Assembly (NCBI GenBank): GCA_013368445.1
Contig: JAACJO010000014.1
Span: 310,001 to 374,000 of the forward strand
Direction: 5' to 3'
DNA: 64,000 nt
DNA from: Leucocoprinus leucothites
Taxonomy: Eukaryota; Basidiomycota; Agaricomycetes; Agaricales; Agaricaceae
Shown: in pieces, positions 1-11,528 of the stretch
Layout: each line of letters begins with the position of its first letter
How positions within the stretch are numbered: position 1 is the stretch's first letter
Position numbers and translations under genes: made by a program
The notes under the pieces: generated by a model
The model's database searches: none
Seen by the model: only the letters and a program-made list of their open reading frames with translations
Told to the model about the DNA's origin: nothing

Positions 1-263
1 GCTGGGTGGTCGGGCTGCAAAGCAACCAAAACCACTCGTAATGCAGTTTGCGAGGTCGGAGCATTCAGAGTCGGATATCAGTGACTTAGAGTACAATTAT
101 CGTGACTAGGTGGCCTAAGGAAACAAGTGCTGTTTATTGTTTTGAAACTCAGCTAATCGGATCAGAATCATAATGACATTCCGACAGACTCGTCCGAGTC
201 GGAGTTTCAATTCGCTTTAACTTCTTTCATATCCACCATTATACCAGCTCCCACCTTTTCGCG

Positions 264-1113
264 ATGGCAAACGACGAGCAAAGGTCTACCACTCCCAACC
301 ATGAACAGGATACTGGAGATGAACGATCCGCACGAGATTCTCCTTCTCCAGATACTGATAAAGGCAAAGGGAAAATGACGTCCCAGCCCGAATCTGCGGA
401 TGAGGAAGAGCAGGAGAAACCTGGAGATTCTTCAAAATCCAGCGTCGAAGCCTCGCCAGAGGCAGATGCGGGTGCCTCTGGTGCGCAGCATTGGCAAGCA
501 ATCTATGCGCCTGAATACAACGCATATTACTTCTACAATAGTCAGACGGGCGAGACAACATGGACAAATCCCCTCCAGCCCTCCGATTCTGCTTCTTCAG
601 GCATTCCACCCTCTGTTCCCTCCGCTTCGTCCGATGTCACTTCATCAGAACTTGAGCCTGCTTCTGCTTCCACCTCGCAGTATACTGCCCTTCAAGCAGC
701 CGCCCTCGCCCAGGGCATTGATCCATCCCTCGCCCACCTCGATCCCTCCCTCCTCACCGCTACAACGTCTGCTAGCGGTGGACCAATACCATCATTCCAA
801 GCCAAGTTTAATGCGCGTACTGGTGCATTCGCACGACCCGACGCGCGAACACCCGGCCATTTATCTGAGTATGAGAGAATGAAACGGATGAGCGAGTTCT
901 ACTTTGATGTCAATGCTTGGGAGCAAGAGTTGGCGCAGGAGGATGCTCAAGGGGAAGAAGGGAATGGGAAAAAGCGAAAGAGGCTGACCAAGAAAGATCT
1001 GGTATGTTCTTGCCTCAGATTTCTGACACTGTCGCTCATGACAAATCCAGGAGCGTTTCAAAGAGCAGAAGCGACTCAAGAAAATTGCAAAAACTGCCTG
1101 GTTGCGCACCTAG
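264..1113 (+). CDS. WW-domain protein
   Basis: Two exons (264-1001, 1051-1113) joined over a 49-nt GT-AG intron give a 266-aa protein. Residues about 75-103 form a WW domain: HWQAIY, then NAYYFYNSQTGETTWTNP, with the two tryptophans and closing proline in normal spacing. WW domains bind proline-rich peptides. The N-terminus is acidic, Ser/Pro-rich and probably disordered. The C-terminus is very basic (KKRKRLTKKDL, then EQKRLKKIAKTAWLRT after the intron), which suggests nuclear location, possibly in RNA processing, as for several small fungal WW proteins; that role is inference. The intron is supported because the second exon continues the basic helix and ends at a stop, whereas reading through adds an unrelated tail. 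The start is the first ATG of the frame. Confidence 0.85.
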
Positions 1114-3331
1114 ACATGTTAACTTGGACATCAGAATTAGATCAGGGGTTCACTGTACATAATTTACAGTATGTGGATTTGCCCCTAAGTCCGTGTATTG
1201 CACTTTTATATCCGCTAGCTCTTGTACCACATTGAAGAATGTTTCCCTCAATGCCCTCTTTCGTTGTCTTTAGCGACGAATCCTTTTGCGTGTCTGAGCC
1301 CTTCTTTTTACGCCAAACGCGACTAATAACAGATTGTGCAGATACATATATCACAGAGGCACTATTTGCTAAGGATGAGGTAGAGCCACGCTTGATCGTG
1401 CTTAGTTTACCGGAACTACGGAATCCATGCCATCCCTTGACTGCAATACCGCATTGATTTCAGTTCAGATACTAAATGAAGTGCACAGCTCCAGGTTCAG
1501 TCGTGTCAGAGCGCCTAGTAGTATTAAAAAAAACTACTATTTAATTGTCTGAGTCCAGGAGTGGGGAGGCCAATGCAAGACTATGCATGATACTACTCTG
1601 TTATCTGCTAACAAAGAATAGTTGAAATAGGTGAGTACCAAGTTCTGAGTGTCTATACAGTTAAATTAAGTACACTTCGATCGTAATTTACTGATGTAGT
1701 TTCAGATGAAATCAAAGAGGGACGGAGAAGGACGCCAAACGACCTGGAGATCTGGAACCCCAGTAAAATTTGGAGTCTCGCACGAACTTGCAGACGCTCA
1801 CCTGCGATGTGGCATAGGCGAGTCTATGGGGAATTTGGCACGGAGTCGGATGAATCACGATACCAGACGCTCAAGAGGTGAATTCCGCCTTTAGGCTTGC
1901 CACCTCTCCAAGGATAATCTGTTCCATAAGGTCTGCGAGTGTTGTTAAAGCAGCTCATTCAAGACTCACGATCAGGTACCGGAGCTGCATCGACTGCCTG
2001 GTTGCACAAGGCAATGAAGAGAGCAGTGGCGAACAAGCCGAACAATTTCATGTCTGGTGATCTTGGCTGTGTACGTTTAGGTTATGGAATTGAAGTTGGA
2101 GGGATGCGCCTTGAAGATGGGCTCACTATATATATAGCCATTTAATACGCGCTTGTTTGGAGAGCAGCAAGCGAAATAAGGTGCTTTGTACATCATTTGG
2201 ATGCTGCGGTCTCACATATAGCTTAAATGATTGTTGTAGGGGAAAGAGCCCGAGAGTGTTTCGTCAGTGAGTGTATTGGATTGGCCAGAGACATTAATCG
2301 TGACCGCTCAACGCAAGCATAATACCTTGGATGCCGCCAGCCTCGTGAATGCCAAAAATACAACCAAGCTCATCTACAATTGTTCTAACACTTACTACGT
2401 CCAAGAGACTGATGCAGCTCATTTTTTCCGATCGCTACAGCCTGCCGAACCGACTCCGAGATCCACTGTGTTTTTATTTGAAAAGAAATAAGATCTCGCA
2501 GGCCACTTTGGGTTTTGCTCCTGGCCGCTGAAAGTCCCGAAGTCCCAGTCTATGCCTTGGTGAACTACACCTCCCTACATTGAAGCACAGCTCTCTGTAC
2601 CCTGGTCCTTGCAGCAAATGACTATGGTTTCATCAAATGAAAATTATAAAATACAGGATGCGCTACCAACACAGATCATATCACGATAAGACCCGTTAGT
2701 GGCAGGGGACACCTCCAACAAACGCTTTTAAAATAGGTTTGAGGAATATTAAAGATAGGTGAGACGATGGAGTTATCCATCCATCAAATAAGAAGTTAAA
2801 TATATACAGATATCCGGATTCCACACTAAATTACTATCAAATAAAGATAGTAACGAGGCTGGAATTTCGGCTAGTCTTCAAACGGATGATCTCAGTAATT
2901 GCAGAGTTCTCCGACAATCTTGAAAGCACGCTTACCCGTAGTTGATATGTGGGATGGGGATTTGGATGTGCTGTCAGATTGATCTCGGTATCATACACTC
3001 AGAGAATGGACTCCATCAGGTCGTAAGTCTCTTGGCCGAGCTCGTTGGTTACTGTCTAACAAGAGTTCGAGAAAACACGTACCACTAGGCGCTGGATCAG
3101 CGCCAATCATTCGGCTGCACAGGGTGACGAAGAGAATGGTAGCGAACTCAAGAGAATGCCACATGTTTGATGATGGTATATCACAAATGCTAGGCAAAGT
3201 TGACATGCCTCTTTACGACCACCAAGGTTTTCCAAAATAATTGCCGCAATTGGTGAAAAAAAGGATATATTCTGATCGTACAACAAAAGATAAAGAAGCC
3301 AGATTCAATGAAGGAATGTTGCGGGGTAAGA
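1114..3331. other. Gene-poor stretch between the WW gene and the LPMO
   Basis: No convincing gene was found in these 2.2 kb. Open frames are short (60-77 codons), have no recognisable domain and do not join across plausible introns. Base composition is AT-richer than in the flanking exons. The right end should contain the 3' UTR of the minus-strand LPMO. Confidence 0.5.
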
Positions 3332-4516
3332 CTAAGTAAGGCCGGGATATACGGAACCGCCAGGTGGAACATAAGCCTTAATGTTTGTTAGAGACCAGTA
3401 GAAGAAGTGCTGAAGGAATTGAAAATACCTTGTTTGCGGCATCTCCTTGGTAAACGTTGAAGTAGATTCCGGGATCTGTGGCCTACGCTAATCAGGCGTA
3501 TACCCTTATGGATGTAGGAGAACTACTCACCTTGTATGTACCAGGGAAACTGAGACCAGATGGTTTGAGGCTTCCACCACCAGTAACTAGAGATATTAAT
3601 AAACTTTGATGACATCGTTCCCAAAATCTAGTCGAGCTTACCAGTTAGCTGGATGCAAACTGGGTAGAACTGAGCGCCGCCCAAGTTTGCTGCCCCGTGC
3701 AAGGCCAGGTTCTCGTGGCGAAGAAGCTGATAAGGCCGTCAGTACATTTCATCGCCCAACGGTTCGGACATAGTTACTCACATATGCACCCGGAGCGATA
3801 TTAGAAGGAATCCTCACGTTGTACGTGAAGTTACTCTTGGCAAGAGTATCAGATGCCCACTCTCCGTTCTGGTAGACGCTTTGTTGGATCTACGTTGGGA
3901 TATAATTAGAATACTACAGCTTCACAAGGAAGGAGCAACCACGCCTTGAACCAAGGTGATCCAGTGTCACCCTTCCAGACCGAGCAATCGCTGGTTGGAC
4001 ATCTTGCCATGTAGTTTAGGACTGGGCCAAAGTGTCCTATTGGCCAGGTGTTCCAGAGAACCTGTACGGTGCTACCAGCAGCGACAGTGGCAGTTATAGG
4101 GCCCTAGAGGAGTCGTTAACTGTAGCTCGATCTTCGGTTACTGTAAAGCATATACTTACGGGAGGAAGCTTTGAGTTTCCGATTGAACATGTGATATCAT
4201 TCGAGCTGGGGTCTGAAATGAAACCGCTGTCGGGTTTGGTCGGACGGACGACGCGTATGGGCTGAAGTAAAGAAAGTATGAGTCTCGTCCAGTAGCTCTT
4301 GAAACGAGTTGCAATTACCTGAGGAGTAGTGTAACCATCTGGAAAAATGTGACCGTCAAGGCTGTGTCAAGGTACTGTCTGATGGAAAAACAAACCTGTG
4401 TTAACGTTCCAACCTGCGATAGTCTGACCATTGATCCTGATCCAAGGTACATAACCGTGAGCAGTTACCTCGCTGACGAGGAGAGCTGCAGAGCAAAGCA
4501 AGGTTGAAAGGCGCAT
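3332..4516 (-). CDS. AA9 lytic polysaccharide monooxygenase (formerly GH61)
   Basis: Nine exons (4396-4516, 4319-4338, 4160-4261, 4103-3945, 3889-3782, 3726-3642, 3586-3531, 3482-3429, 3376-3332) encode about 249 aa. AA9 enzymes are secreted copper oxidases that cleave cellulose or hemicellulose oxidatively. A 19-residue signal peptide ends in TA just before HGYVPW, placing the copper-binding His1 at the mature N-terminus. The second histidine-brace residue lies in GHFGPVLNYMA (about H105). The secondary-sphere His and the axial Gln/Tyr lie in RHENLALH and GAQFYPVC (about H180, Q189, Y191). No CBM1 follows; the protein ends at PGLT. The fourth intron appears to use a GC donor (WFK then IQQSVYQNGEW); a GT-AG alternative shortens this loop by three residues. 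An AT-rich TATA-like stretch lies at 4555-4562. Confidence 0.92.
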
Positions 4517-5972
4517 AGCGGACAGTTGTGTTGATAGTAGAACAAATTCACGAAATATATATCTGAGTGGCGGGCCGGGTTGATGATAGCGACGCTTAGT
4601 TTGGGGGTTCAACTATAGTCACGGAGAAACAAGGCGGCATAATTATACGCATGGTAGTTATGTCCGAGGGCTAATGTCTGACTACTGGGATTTTATCGGA
4701 ACCGGTGGCTTGTCAGATGCCTACATCCTACCTGTGAACGAGAATCATACTCGTCTTCTTTAAATTGGTGTCAACCCCGTGCATCACTGATAGGGAGTAG
4801 ATCATATCCAGAAGTTCTATCATGGGGTATCATAATAGGGTTGTGGGGAAACTAGGTATAAGAAATTTGCTTATCTTCTTTTAGTCGGTCAATCAGATGT
4901 TGTGAGAGTGTCAGAGCAGAAGTATTATCTACTGAACGTGCAAACCTGAGCTTGAAACCGATATCCGAGCATGCAGAAAAAGCCGAAGACGTAGGAGAGC
5001 ACACAGAGAATCTTTGTTTTGGAAACTCCACTGGTGTTGGCTAGCGTTCTGAACAATCTTACTTAACTGTGGTCGCTCTGATGACATGTGAAAATTGGAT
5101 ATGTTCCTCCCGATTGCCTCATTGAAAGTGTATGTGTTGAATTGAGGCTAAACATCGGGTCGTATTACCGGAACATCGCCAAGAGGACGTCAAGGGGATG
5201 CCAAGAGAATGCCAAGTAAAGTTATTCGAGAGGTGAAGGAGAGGTATTAATGCGTCATCGCAAAGTCGTAATATTGACCTCGTTCCAGTGACCTCACGAT
5301 GGGGGGCAGCGTTGCGTGATGAGTGTTGTGTATCCAGCGCCATGGACGATCGACGAAACCGTGTCCAGGCTCTTCCTATACCATTCAAATTCTAGTCGAC
5401 AATTATACGGCCGCATCTGCTTCGTCCATGGCTTCCGCTACATCGAGCAATTATCTGCCCAGAAACAGACCAGCGTGTAGTACAATCAGATCCATGAACG
5501 GAGTGTCCACCTTTTCTGATCCGATCGAGCTTAACATTTTGTCAGGGGGATCATAGACAAGGAGACAGTTCTGGCCAGCTTCGGTAGGCAGGAGGATGCG
5601 AAGCCAAGAGTGTCGGACATATGAGAAAGACCCACGAAGCGTTGAATCAGGAATATCGATAACCACGAAGCTCATTCGATGCCGGTATTTTCCTAGCCCA
5701 GACATCAGCCTGACCGGTAAGTTGTTGGCGATGGACGAGTCCATGATAGCTGCTATGAAGCGCCGATATGAGCGTTTAAGTGAAGTAGTGCGGGGGTTTC
5801 ATCATGCGTCCTTGGCGGACCACAGCCTTTGCAAGAAAGATTTGGGTTATTGAAATCGGTACAGAGACATCCTCGATAAACATTTCTGAAAAGGAGGCAA
5901 GTTATTCTTTTGCCCAAATTTTGTTTTCCTTCATTTGAAGTGCTAATTCGGATATATAACGCTGTAGATTCG
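4517..5972. other. Unassigned stretch between the LPMO and a small plus-strand gene
   Basis: Holds the LPMO promoter at its left end. Minus-strand frames of 89-97 codons at 5119-5388 and 5451-5744 are open but show no domain, and I could not connect them through introns. The plus strand between about 5600 and 5850 is also open in short runs and might hold upstream exons of the gene ending at 6254. Confidence 0.35.
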
Positions 5973-6254
5973 ATGGAAGCGAGGTCGACGGAGAGATATG
6001 AAGTCGACAGCATCTTCGACGGATTGACCGTGGGATTAGCTGATTCAGCGATGTACTATGTTTATTTCCTCAGCGCTTCAGCTCGAGATGATTCTTCCCT
6101 TGATTGGGTGAGCTTGAGAAGACATCTCCTTCAGGTTTATCCGCTTCTCACATAACCTTATTTTAAACTATCATCTCTCTATAAACAGCTAGAGTCTCTC
6201 ATATCACGTCCTTCATCTGGTAGCCAGGTCACATGGACAAGAAGGAATTGGTAA
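5973..6254 (+). CDS. Small hypothetical protein (two exons)
   Basis: I do not recognise this protein. Two in-frame pieces (5973-6134 and 6189-6254) join cleanly across a 54-nt intron with GTTTAT donor and AACAG acceptor, giving about 75 aa beginning MEARSTERY and ending TRRNW. The first exon also stays open upstream to an ATG at 5910, so the true start could lie there or in an undetected upstream exon. The sequence is rich in Ser, Leu and Asp, with no signal peptide or membrane helix. It stops 51 bases before the amidase start. The main support is the clean splice-frame continuity; it could also be the tail of a larger gene. Confidence 0.35.
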
Positions 6255-6305
6255 TGAGCGCGAGTGGTACTCTCACTCTCTCTTATCACCACAGTAGCGA
6301 CGACA

Positions 6306-8524
6306 ATGGCGACGCAGAATTGGAAAGAACGCGCTGCTGCAAAGAAACGACAGCAGCAAGAGTCTATACCGAAGGAATGGGTCCTCACAAACCTCCCTGA
6401 CAAGAGTCAACTCGATGTCTCTGAATTCCCAAGGACGTGCGGTCTCCTTACAGGTCGAGAGATAGAAATAACCGAGTCTTATGTTGATGTTATCTTGGAC
6501 AATCTGGCGAAAGGGTCCTGGACAGCGGTTGAAGTAACGACTGCATTCTCGAAGCGGGCAATTGTTGCACATCAGCTAGTGCGTTGCTCGCAATCTTCCA
6601 CCTTCATACTAACTGACATCAAATCCAAGGTTAATTGTTTGACGGAGATCTTTATTGAAAGAGCTCTTGCTAGAGCTGGTGAACTCGATGACCACTTCAG
6701 ACGCACCGGCTCGGTGGTCGGACCCCTGCACGGTGAGGTCGAAAGATAGCCTATTTTGACGATCGCTTATGCTTGTGTGTACCAGGTCTTCCTGTGTCGC
6801 TTAAAGACCAGATTTGTATCAAGGGCATCGAATCTACTATGGGTATGTTACCCACAGGAAGTCCTCTTTTGACTCTGACAGTGGTTGGAAGGTTATGTCG
6901 CATGGATCGGAAAACCTGTAACCAAGAACGCTGTGCTAACTGATATCCTTGAGTCTCTGGGCGCAGTGCTCTACGTCAAGACCAATGTTCCTCAGACTCT
7001 CATGGTTTGTACCCTTCTTGCTTTAGTTCCCACACTTCATCCTGAACTTCGTGTAGTTTCCAGAAACTTATAATCACATTTTTGGAAGAACATTAAATCC
7101 TTTCAACCGCTCACTCACGTCTGGTGGTTCTTCTGGTGGTGAAGGTGCTTTAATAGGTATGTGCTTGTTGCATTGATATTTCGGCAATCTCATATTTCCC
7201 TTTGAAGGATTAAAGGGAAGCCCACTTGGTTTGTGAAAATGATACCTCGCAGGTCCATTTCGCCACTGACATTTGACTTAGGAGTCGGCTCGGATATCGG
7301 CGGTTCTGTTCGCATTCCATCTGCCTTCAATGCGCTTTATGGGCTTCGACCATCATTCCATCGAATTCCCTACGCTGGTTGTGTCAATTCTTTGGATGGC
7401 CAAATTTCCATATACTCAGTGCTTGGTCCTATGACAACCTCGATGAATGGGATCAAAGCCTTTATGAAGAGCGTGCTCTCCAAGGAGCCCTGGCAATATG
7501 ACCCTCTTTGCGTCCGTAAGCGATGGAACGAAGATGAGTATCGGCTCTTGGACTATAATGGCGGAAAACAACTTTGCTTCGCCGTTCTTTGGGATGATAA
7601 TGTCACCATGCCGCATCCACCGGTACTAAGAGGGTTGGAGATGACTAAACAAGCTTTGCTTCGGGCTGGGCATAAAGGTACATTTTACCCTTTATCCGTT
7701 CCCAGATGCTCAATAAGAATTCTCAGTGATTGATTGGAAACCACTCTACCATCCAGAGCTCTATGAATTTGTTGTATGTACCATTTTAATGGTGGGGTCG
7801 CACTGGTTAACGGGTTCTCTCAATTCAGCCCAAGATTTGGGGTGCTGTCGGTGATGCCGATTACGAGGTTGCGACAAAGCTTTCGGGGGAGCCCATCATT
7901 AGGAAAATGGCACTCGTCGAAGGAAATCTCGACACCCCAGTTGAAGACACTATCCATCGTTTCCCGCCTCTTAATTTGACTGCGTTCGAATATTGGCAGA
8001 TCAATGTTACTCACCGAGAATTGAGGCAAGCTTATTTAGACCACTGGCGTGAGACAGCCGCAGTTACGGGGACAGGGAGGCCAGCCGATGCTATCATTTC
8101 TCCTGCAGCACCGTATGTGGCGCCACCCCACGGTGGGAATTGGTAAGCGCCCGGAAGTCGGTTGTCAGAACGATTAGTTAATCATTGTTACCCGTAGGAA
8201 TGCGCAGTACACAACTGTTTGGAACACCCTGGACTACCCTGCCTGTGTCGTTCCGGTGGGAGCTAGGGTTGATCCTATTTTGGACGTCAAGAAGCCTCGC
8301 GACTCGTTCTATGGTGACGGTGACCGCCGCAACTGGGACTCTTGTAAGTGAAGCTATATTCTTGCCCGTTCGTAGACTAGACTTGCAATGCAGACGACCC
8401 GGAGACTTTCAAGAATGCGCCAATCACTGTTCAGGTTGTTGGTCGCACCCTGGAAGAAGAGGCGCTGGTTGGAATATCGGAAATTGTTGACCAAGCTCTT
8501 CAGACATATAAATCTAAGCTATAG
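6306..8524 (+). CDS. Amidase-signature enzyme (acetamidase / fatty-acid-amide-hydrolase type)
   Basis: Eleven exons (6306-6578, 6630-6732, 6786-6842, 6892-7004, 7057-7156, 7208-7228, 7282-7677, 7727-7773, 7829-8142, 8198-8343, 8394-8524) give 566 aa, normal for fungal members. The enzyme should hydrolyse carboxylic amides to acid plus ammonia. The Ser-cisSer-Lys triad is visible: Lys in LPVSLKDQ (about K132), cis-Ser in TSGGSSGGEG (about S207) and the nucleophile in GSDIGGSVRIP (about S231). The spacing matches the family (75 and 24 residues). The C-terminal region TLDYPACVVPVG is also family-typical. There is no signal peptide; the N-terminus is basic (KERAAAKKRQQQ), so it is probably cytosolic. 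An in-frame ATG 14 codons upstream is less likely the start. Substrate cannot be read from the sequence. Exon 6 is only 21 nt. Confidence 0.93.
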
Positions 8525-8617
8525 ATTGTTTTGATACCGTCGTACTCGAACAATGCAACCATGAAGCTGGCTACCTGAGAGGATTGCGAGCCCACGATTT
8601 GTCTTGACGAAACTGAC

Positions 8618-8697
8618 GGCTCTGTAGTGTAGTGGTTATCACTCAAGATTCTGAAATATGATTTCTTGTAACCTCAGTTCGAATCTGGGCAGGGCCT
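8618..8697 (+). tRNA. tRNA-Gln (CUG) with an 8-nt intron
   Basis: The 5' strand GGCTCTG pairs with CAGGGCC in the acceptor stem (one G-T wobble). The D arm is TAGTGTAGTGGTTATCA. The anticodon stem CAAGA/TCTTG encloses loop TTCTGA plus eight extra bases, placing anticodon CTG at 34-36 and an intron after position 37. The T arm is CTCAG-TTCGAAT-CTGGG. Removing the intron leaves 72 nt with a T discriminator. Confidence 0.9.
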
Positions 8698-8799
8698 TCT
8701 AACAATATTGTATTCAGTTTTTTGCCGACGTTCCAAACAAAATCCGACTGGGCCCACTCGTTACATAGCACTAGATCAGTAAAATTATAGATCGAATAA

Positions 8800-8871
8800 T
8801 AGCAGCAACTCGTTTCGATCGAGTGACCTCGGGGTTATGGGCCCCGCGCGCTACCACTGCGCCATGCTGCT
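8800..8871 (-). tRNA. Initiator tRNA-Met (CAU)
   Basis: On the minus strand the acceptor AGCAGCA pairs with TGCTGCT and is followed by an A discriminator. The anticodon arm is the initiator type: a G/C-rich GGGG-C stem with loop CCATAAC. The T loop is ATCGAAA instead of the elongator TTC motif, and position 1 is A rather than G; both are hallmarks of eukaryotic initiator tRNA. No intron. It faces the tRNA-Gln gene about 100 bp away. Confidence 0.92.
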
Positions 8872-8980
8872 GGACAGTGTCGCTGGTTCCTCAATTGGTA
8901 CACCACATTGACAAGCAGAACCAAACACAGGCACGCGTTCGGGACTCAATTGAGCGCTAGTGATTTTTACGCTTCCGGTC

Positions 8981-9587
8981 ATGTTTCCGAGCTTGGCCTG
9001 GTTTTCCGAGGTCGTCTCTCAGCCTTTCAAGCGTTCGCAATATGGTCTCTTCCACGGAAAAATGAAGCAATACGGAAATAATGTTCCGTTTTCAAAGCAC
9101 AAGACGCGCCGGACATGGCTACCCAACGTACAGTCAAAACGGATAACCTCCGAGACACTAGGACGCGAGCTGAAACTGAAGGTCACGACTCGGGCCTTGC
9201 GGACAATAAAGAAGGTGCATGGCTGAGTTTATAATATTCTCCGGTTATCTGCTCACCTCTTTGTAGCACGGTGGCCTCGACCAATACCTCGAGCAGACCA
9301 GTGGTAAAACCCTTGGACATGAGGGTATGAGGTTACGGTTGATGGTTAGAGACAAAAAGCAGGAGAAGCGGGGCGTACGGGAGGTGCCAAGCATTCAGGC
9401 AAAGTCGGAGCTTGATATTGCTGATGCTCTCAAAGTACGAGAGCAAGCGGGAAAGGCGTTGGGTTTGGAAGGACCTGCGACGTATGTTCTCGTGTCCTTC
9501 GTTTTCTCGACTGAGCTCACAGTTATTTTTTATCCTAGTGCTCAGCAAACTATCAAGTACCTTAAGTCGGTGAACTCTATAATTTAA
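8981..9587 (+). CDS. MRPL24: Mitochondrial large-subunit ribosomal protein bL28m
   Basis: Three exons (8981-9214, 9267-9481, 9539-9587) encode 165 aa. bL28m is a structural protein of the mitochondrial 54S subunit. The bL28 core is clear: SQYGLFHGK, YGNNVPFSKHKTRRTWLPN, LKVTTRALRTIKK, then after the first intron HGGLDQYLEQT. The C-terminal extension is charged, as in fungal Mrpl24. The N-terminus MFPSLAWFSEVVS, with few acidic residues, fits a mitochondrial presequence. The ATG at 8981 is the first in frame; a GTG further upstream is open but not needed. Introns are 52 and 57 nt. Confidence 0.93.
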
Positions 9588-11528
9588 TGAATATACTCCC
9601 CCGCTGTTTTGGTTTCAATATTTCGCTTCGTACGGCTGTCCGTATCCTAGGCCTTGTTGAAAAAGGCGCGACTGCAACTATGGCCCGACCTTTGGAAACG
9701 GCTACCTTATGCTTTCTTGGATTCAACAAGCTTTGACGTTTGATTTGAGTGCATGCACTTTAGTGTTGCCTCAGCTTTGCTGCCCACGGATGATACTGGG
9801 GAACAGATTAGAGGGTTGACATCGACATCCGCCTACGATGGCACAACATCAGCTCTTCGACCGGTATAACTTCCCTGAGTTTCCCGTATCTCCGAGGGCG
9901 TTTTACTGTTAAATTATTTCCGTCCGGATCATGCACACATAATTTGGATTGGAAAGTAACTGCAGAACCATTGAACGGTGGCGGCCGTTCTAATCGTCAA
10001 TGGTTCCCAGAGTGCGGCCACCGATCCAAATCTCAATGTGAACGTATTCCCAACAGGCAATCCCTCCAGGAACCTGGATGCAGAGGTGCATCACCAGTGC
10101 ATCACGTTCCATTTATGACCATGGATGGTCCTTTTGACCTCGTTGCACTACAACGATCCTCATGCTCTGACTTCTTTCCACAGCCGTTTACTTGGCTTAC
10201 GTCCACTTTGGTCCTTCTTTGAGCGAATCACGATATGAACGCATGAGGAAGCTTGGTATCAGAACGTTTTATAGGGCTGGGTACGCGGACACCGGGTTTC
10301 GTTACCTTTCCTTCTAGTACTTTCGTTCGGAGTCATTTCTTGAGCCGTGCCCAACAAGGAAGAGATGAGGCTGTTTGCGCTCCTCACGATGCCGATGTTG
10401 ACTTTGGTATGCTGTAACTCTCCTCTACACTTTGGTGAAAATGGGGCTGAGCAGTTTGATAACATAGTCACTCAACAGCGGATATTATCACATTCAAAGC
10501 GTTGCGTCAGGAAAGAACGTCGAGGCTCGGCAGCAAGGGTTGCCGTTGTTCATAACAAAGAACGAGATGCCTTTCATTCACGAGGGCCATGAGCAGGATT
10601 ATACGGTCGTAAGAGTCTTACACTCCTTCCACCGATTCAACATCACCCATTATGAGTGACATCTGTTGCTAGTGGCGTGTTGACAAACGCGTTCACGGAC
10701 ACGCGTCTAAAGCTATTTACACACTACAACATAACGCGACCAAAATGTACGCACAGGTTTACCACGAGGCTTTCGTACGTACCTTGTTCATTTCACTTTG
10801 AGTGATTTGTTGAACGTTAGCAATACAGAACATAACCTTGATGATCGCAGAGAAAATCGCTACCCCAGTGGGGCTCGAGTCCGTTGGTGGCCATGAGTGG
10901 ACTGTCAGTCTAGCATTTCTCCGTTCCTTACTCTAGTCCTGCGACTCTGACACAGTTTCTATGGTATTGCAGATTAGTCTTCCAGGTATAGAGCCCGAGA
11001 GCGTTTGGACAGCAGAAGGACAGCATGGTTTGGTGTGTTCATTGAGACTACTGGTCACTTTTAAGACCACTTTTGTGAGACAAGCAACTTGTTGACTTCC
11101 ATTTTGACTTTTAGGTGACGGTTGATCCAGCAAGGATAACTCGAAAGGGAATTCCTCGAGCAAGCCAAAGATTCAAGTTCCTTCCCATTTGCACGTAACT
11201 CAGGGATTTCGTCGTTTTTATAGTATCGCCTTGAATGATTACGAGCGTCGTGAAGAACCTGAGCTCTTGTAACTATGCCCACTGTATCCATTTCCTGGAA
11301 GGAAAAATGAGCATCACAAATGGAGTAAATCACTGGCCCCACGGAGTTCATCCTTGAATGGGGAGACTTTCCATTGGGCAGACTTCATCTGGAGTGTTTG
11401 CCAGAAGACCATTCAAGATGAGCGCTTAATCGACCCTAATCCTGAGATATATCATAGAGAATCCCACGATGCGTAACAATCGATTGGCAAACAATGTCCT
11501 GATAACTTCAACTTAACCTTTAGCCACC
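9588..11528. other. Gene debris, unrecognised
   Basis: No intact gene can be assembled, but the plus strand does not look like ordinary spacer. Short protein-like runs switch frame every 50-150 bases and are broken by stops, for example LNDYERREEPELL near 11,230 and PNPEIYHRESHDA near 11,440. Some GT/AG pairs look like old intron borders. This pattern fits a decayed multi-exon gene. I could not name the family. Confidence 0.35.
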
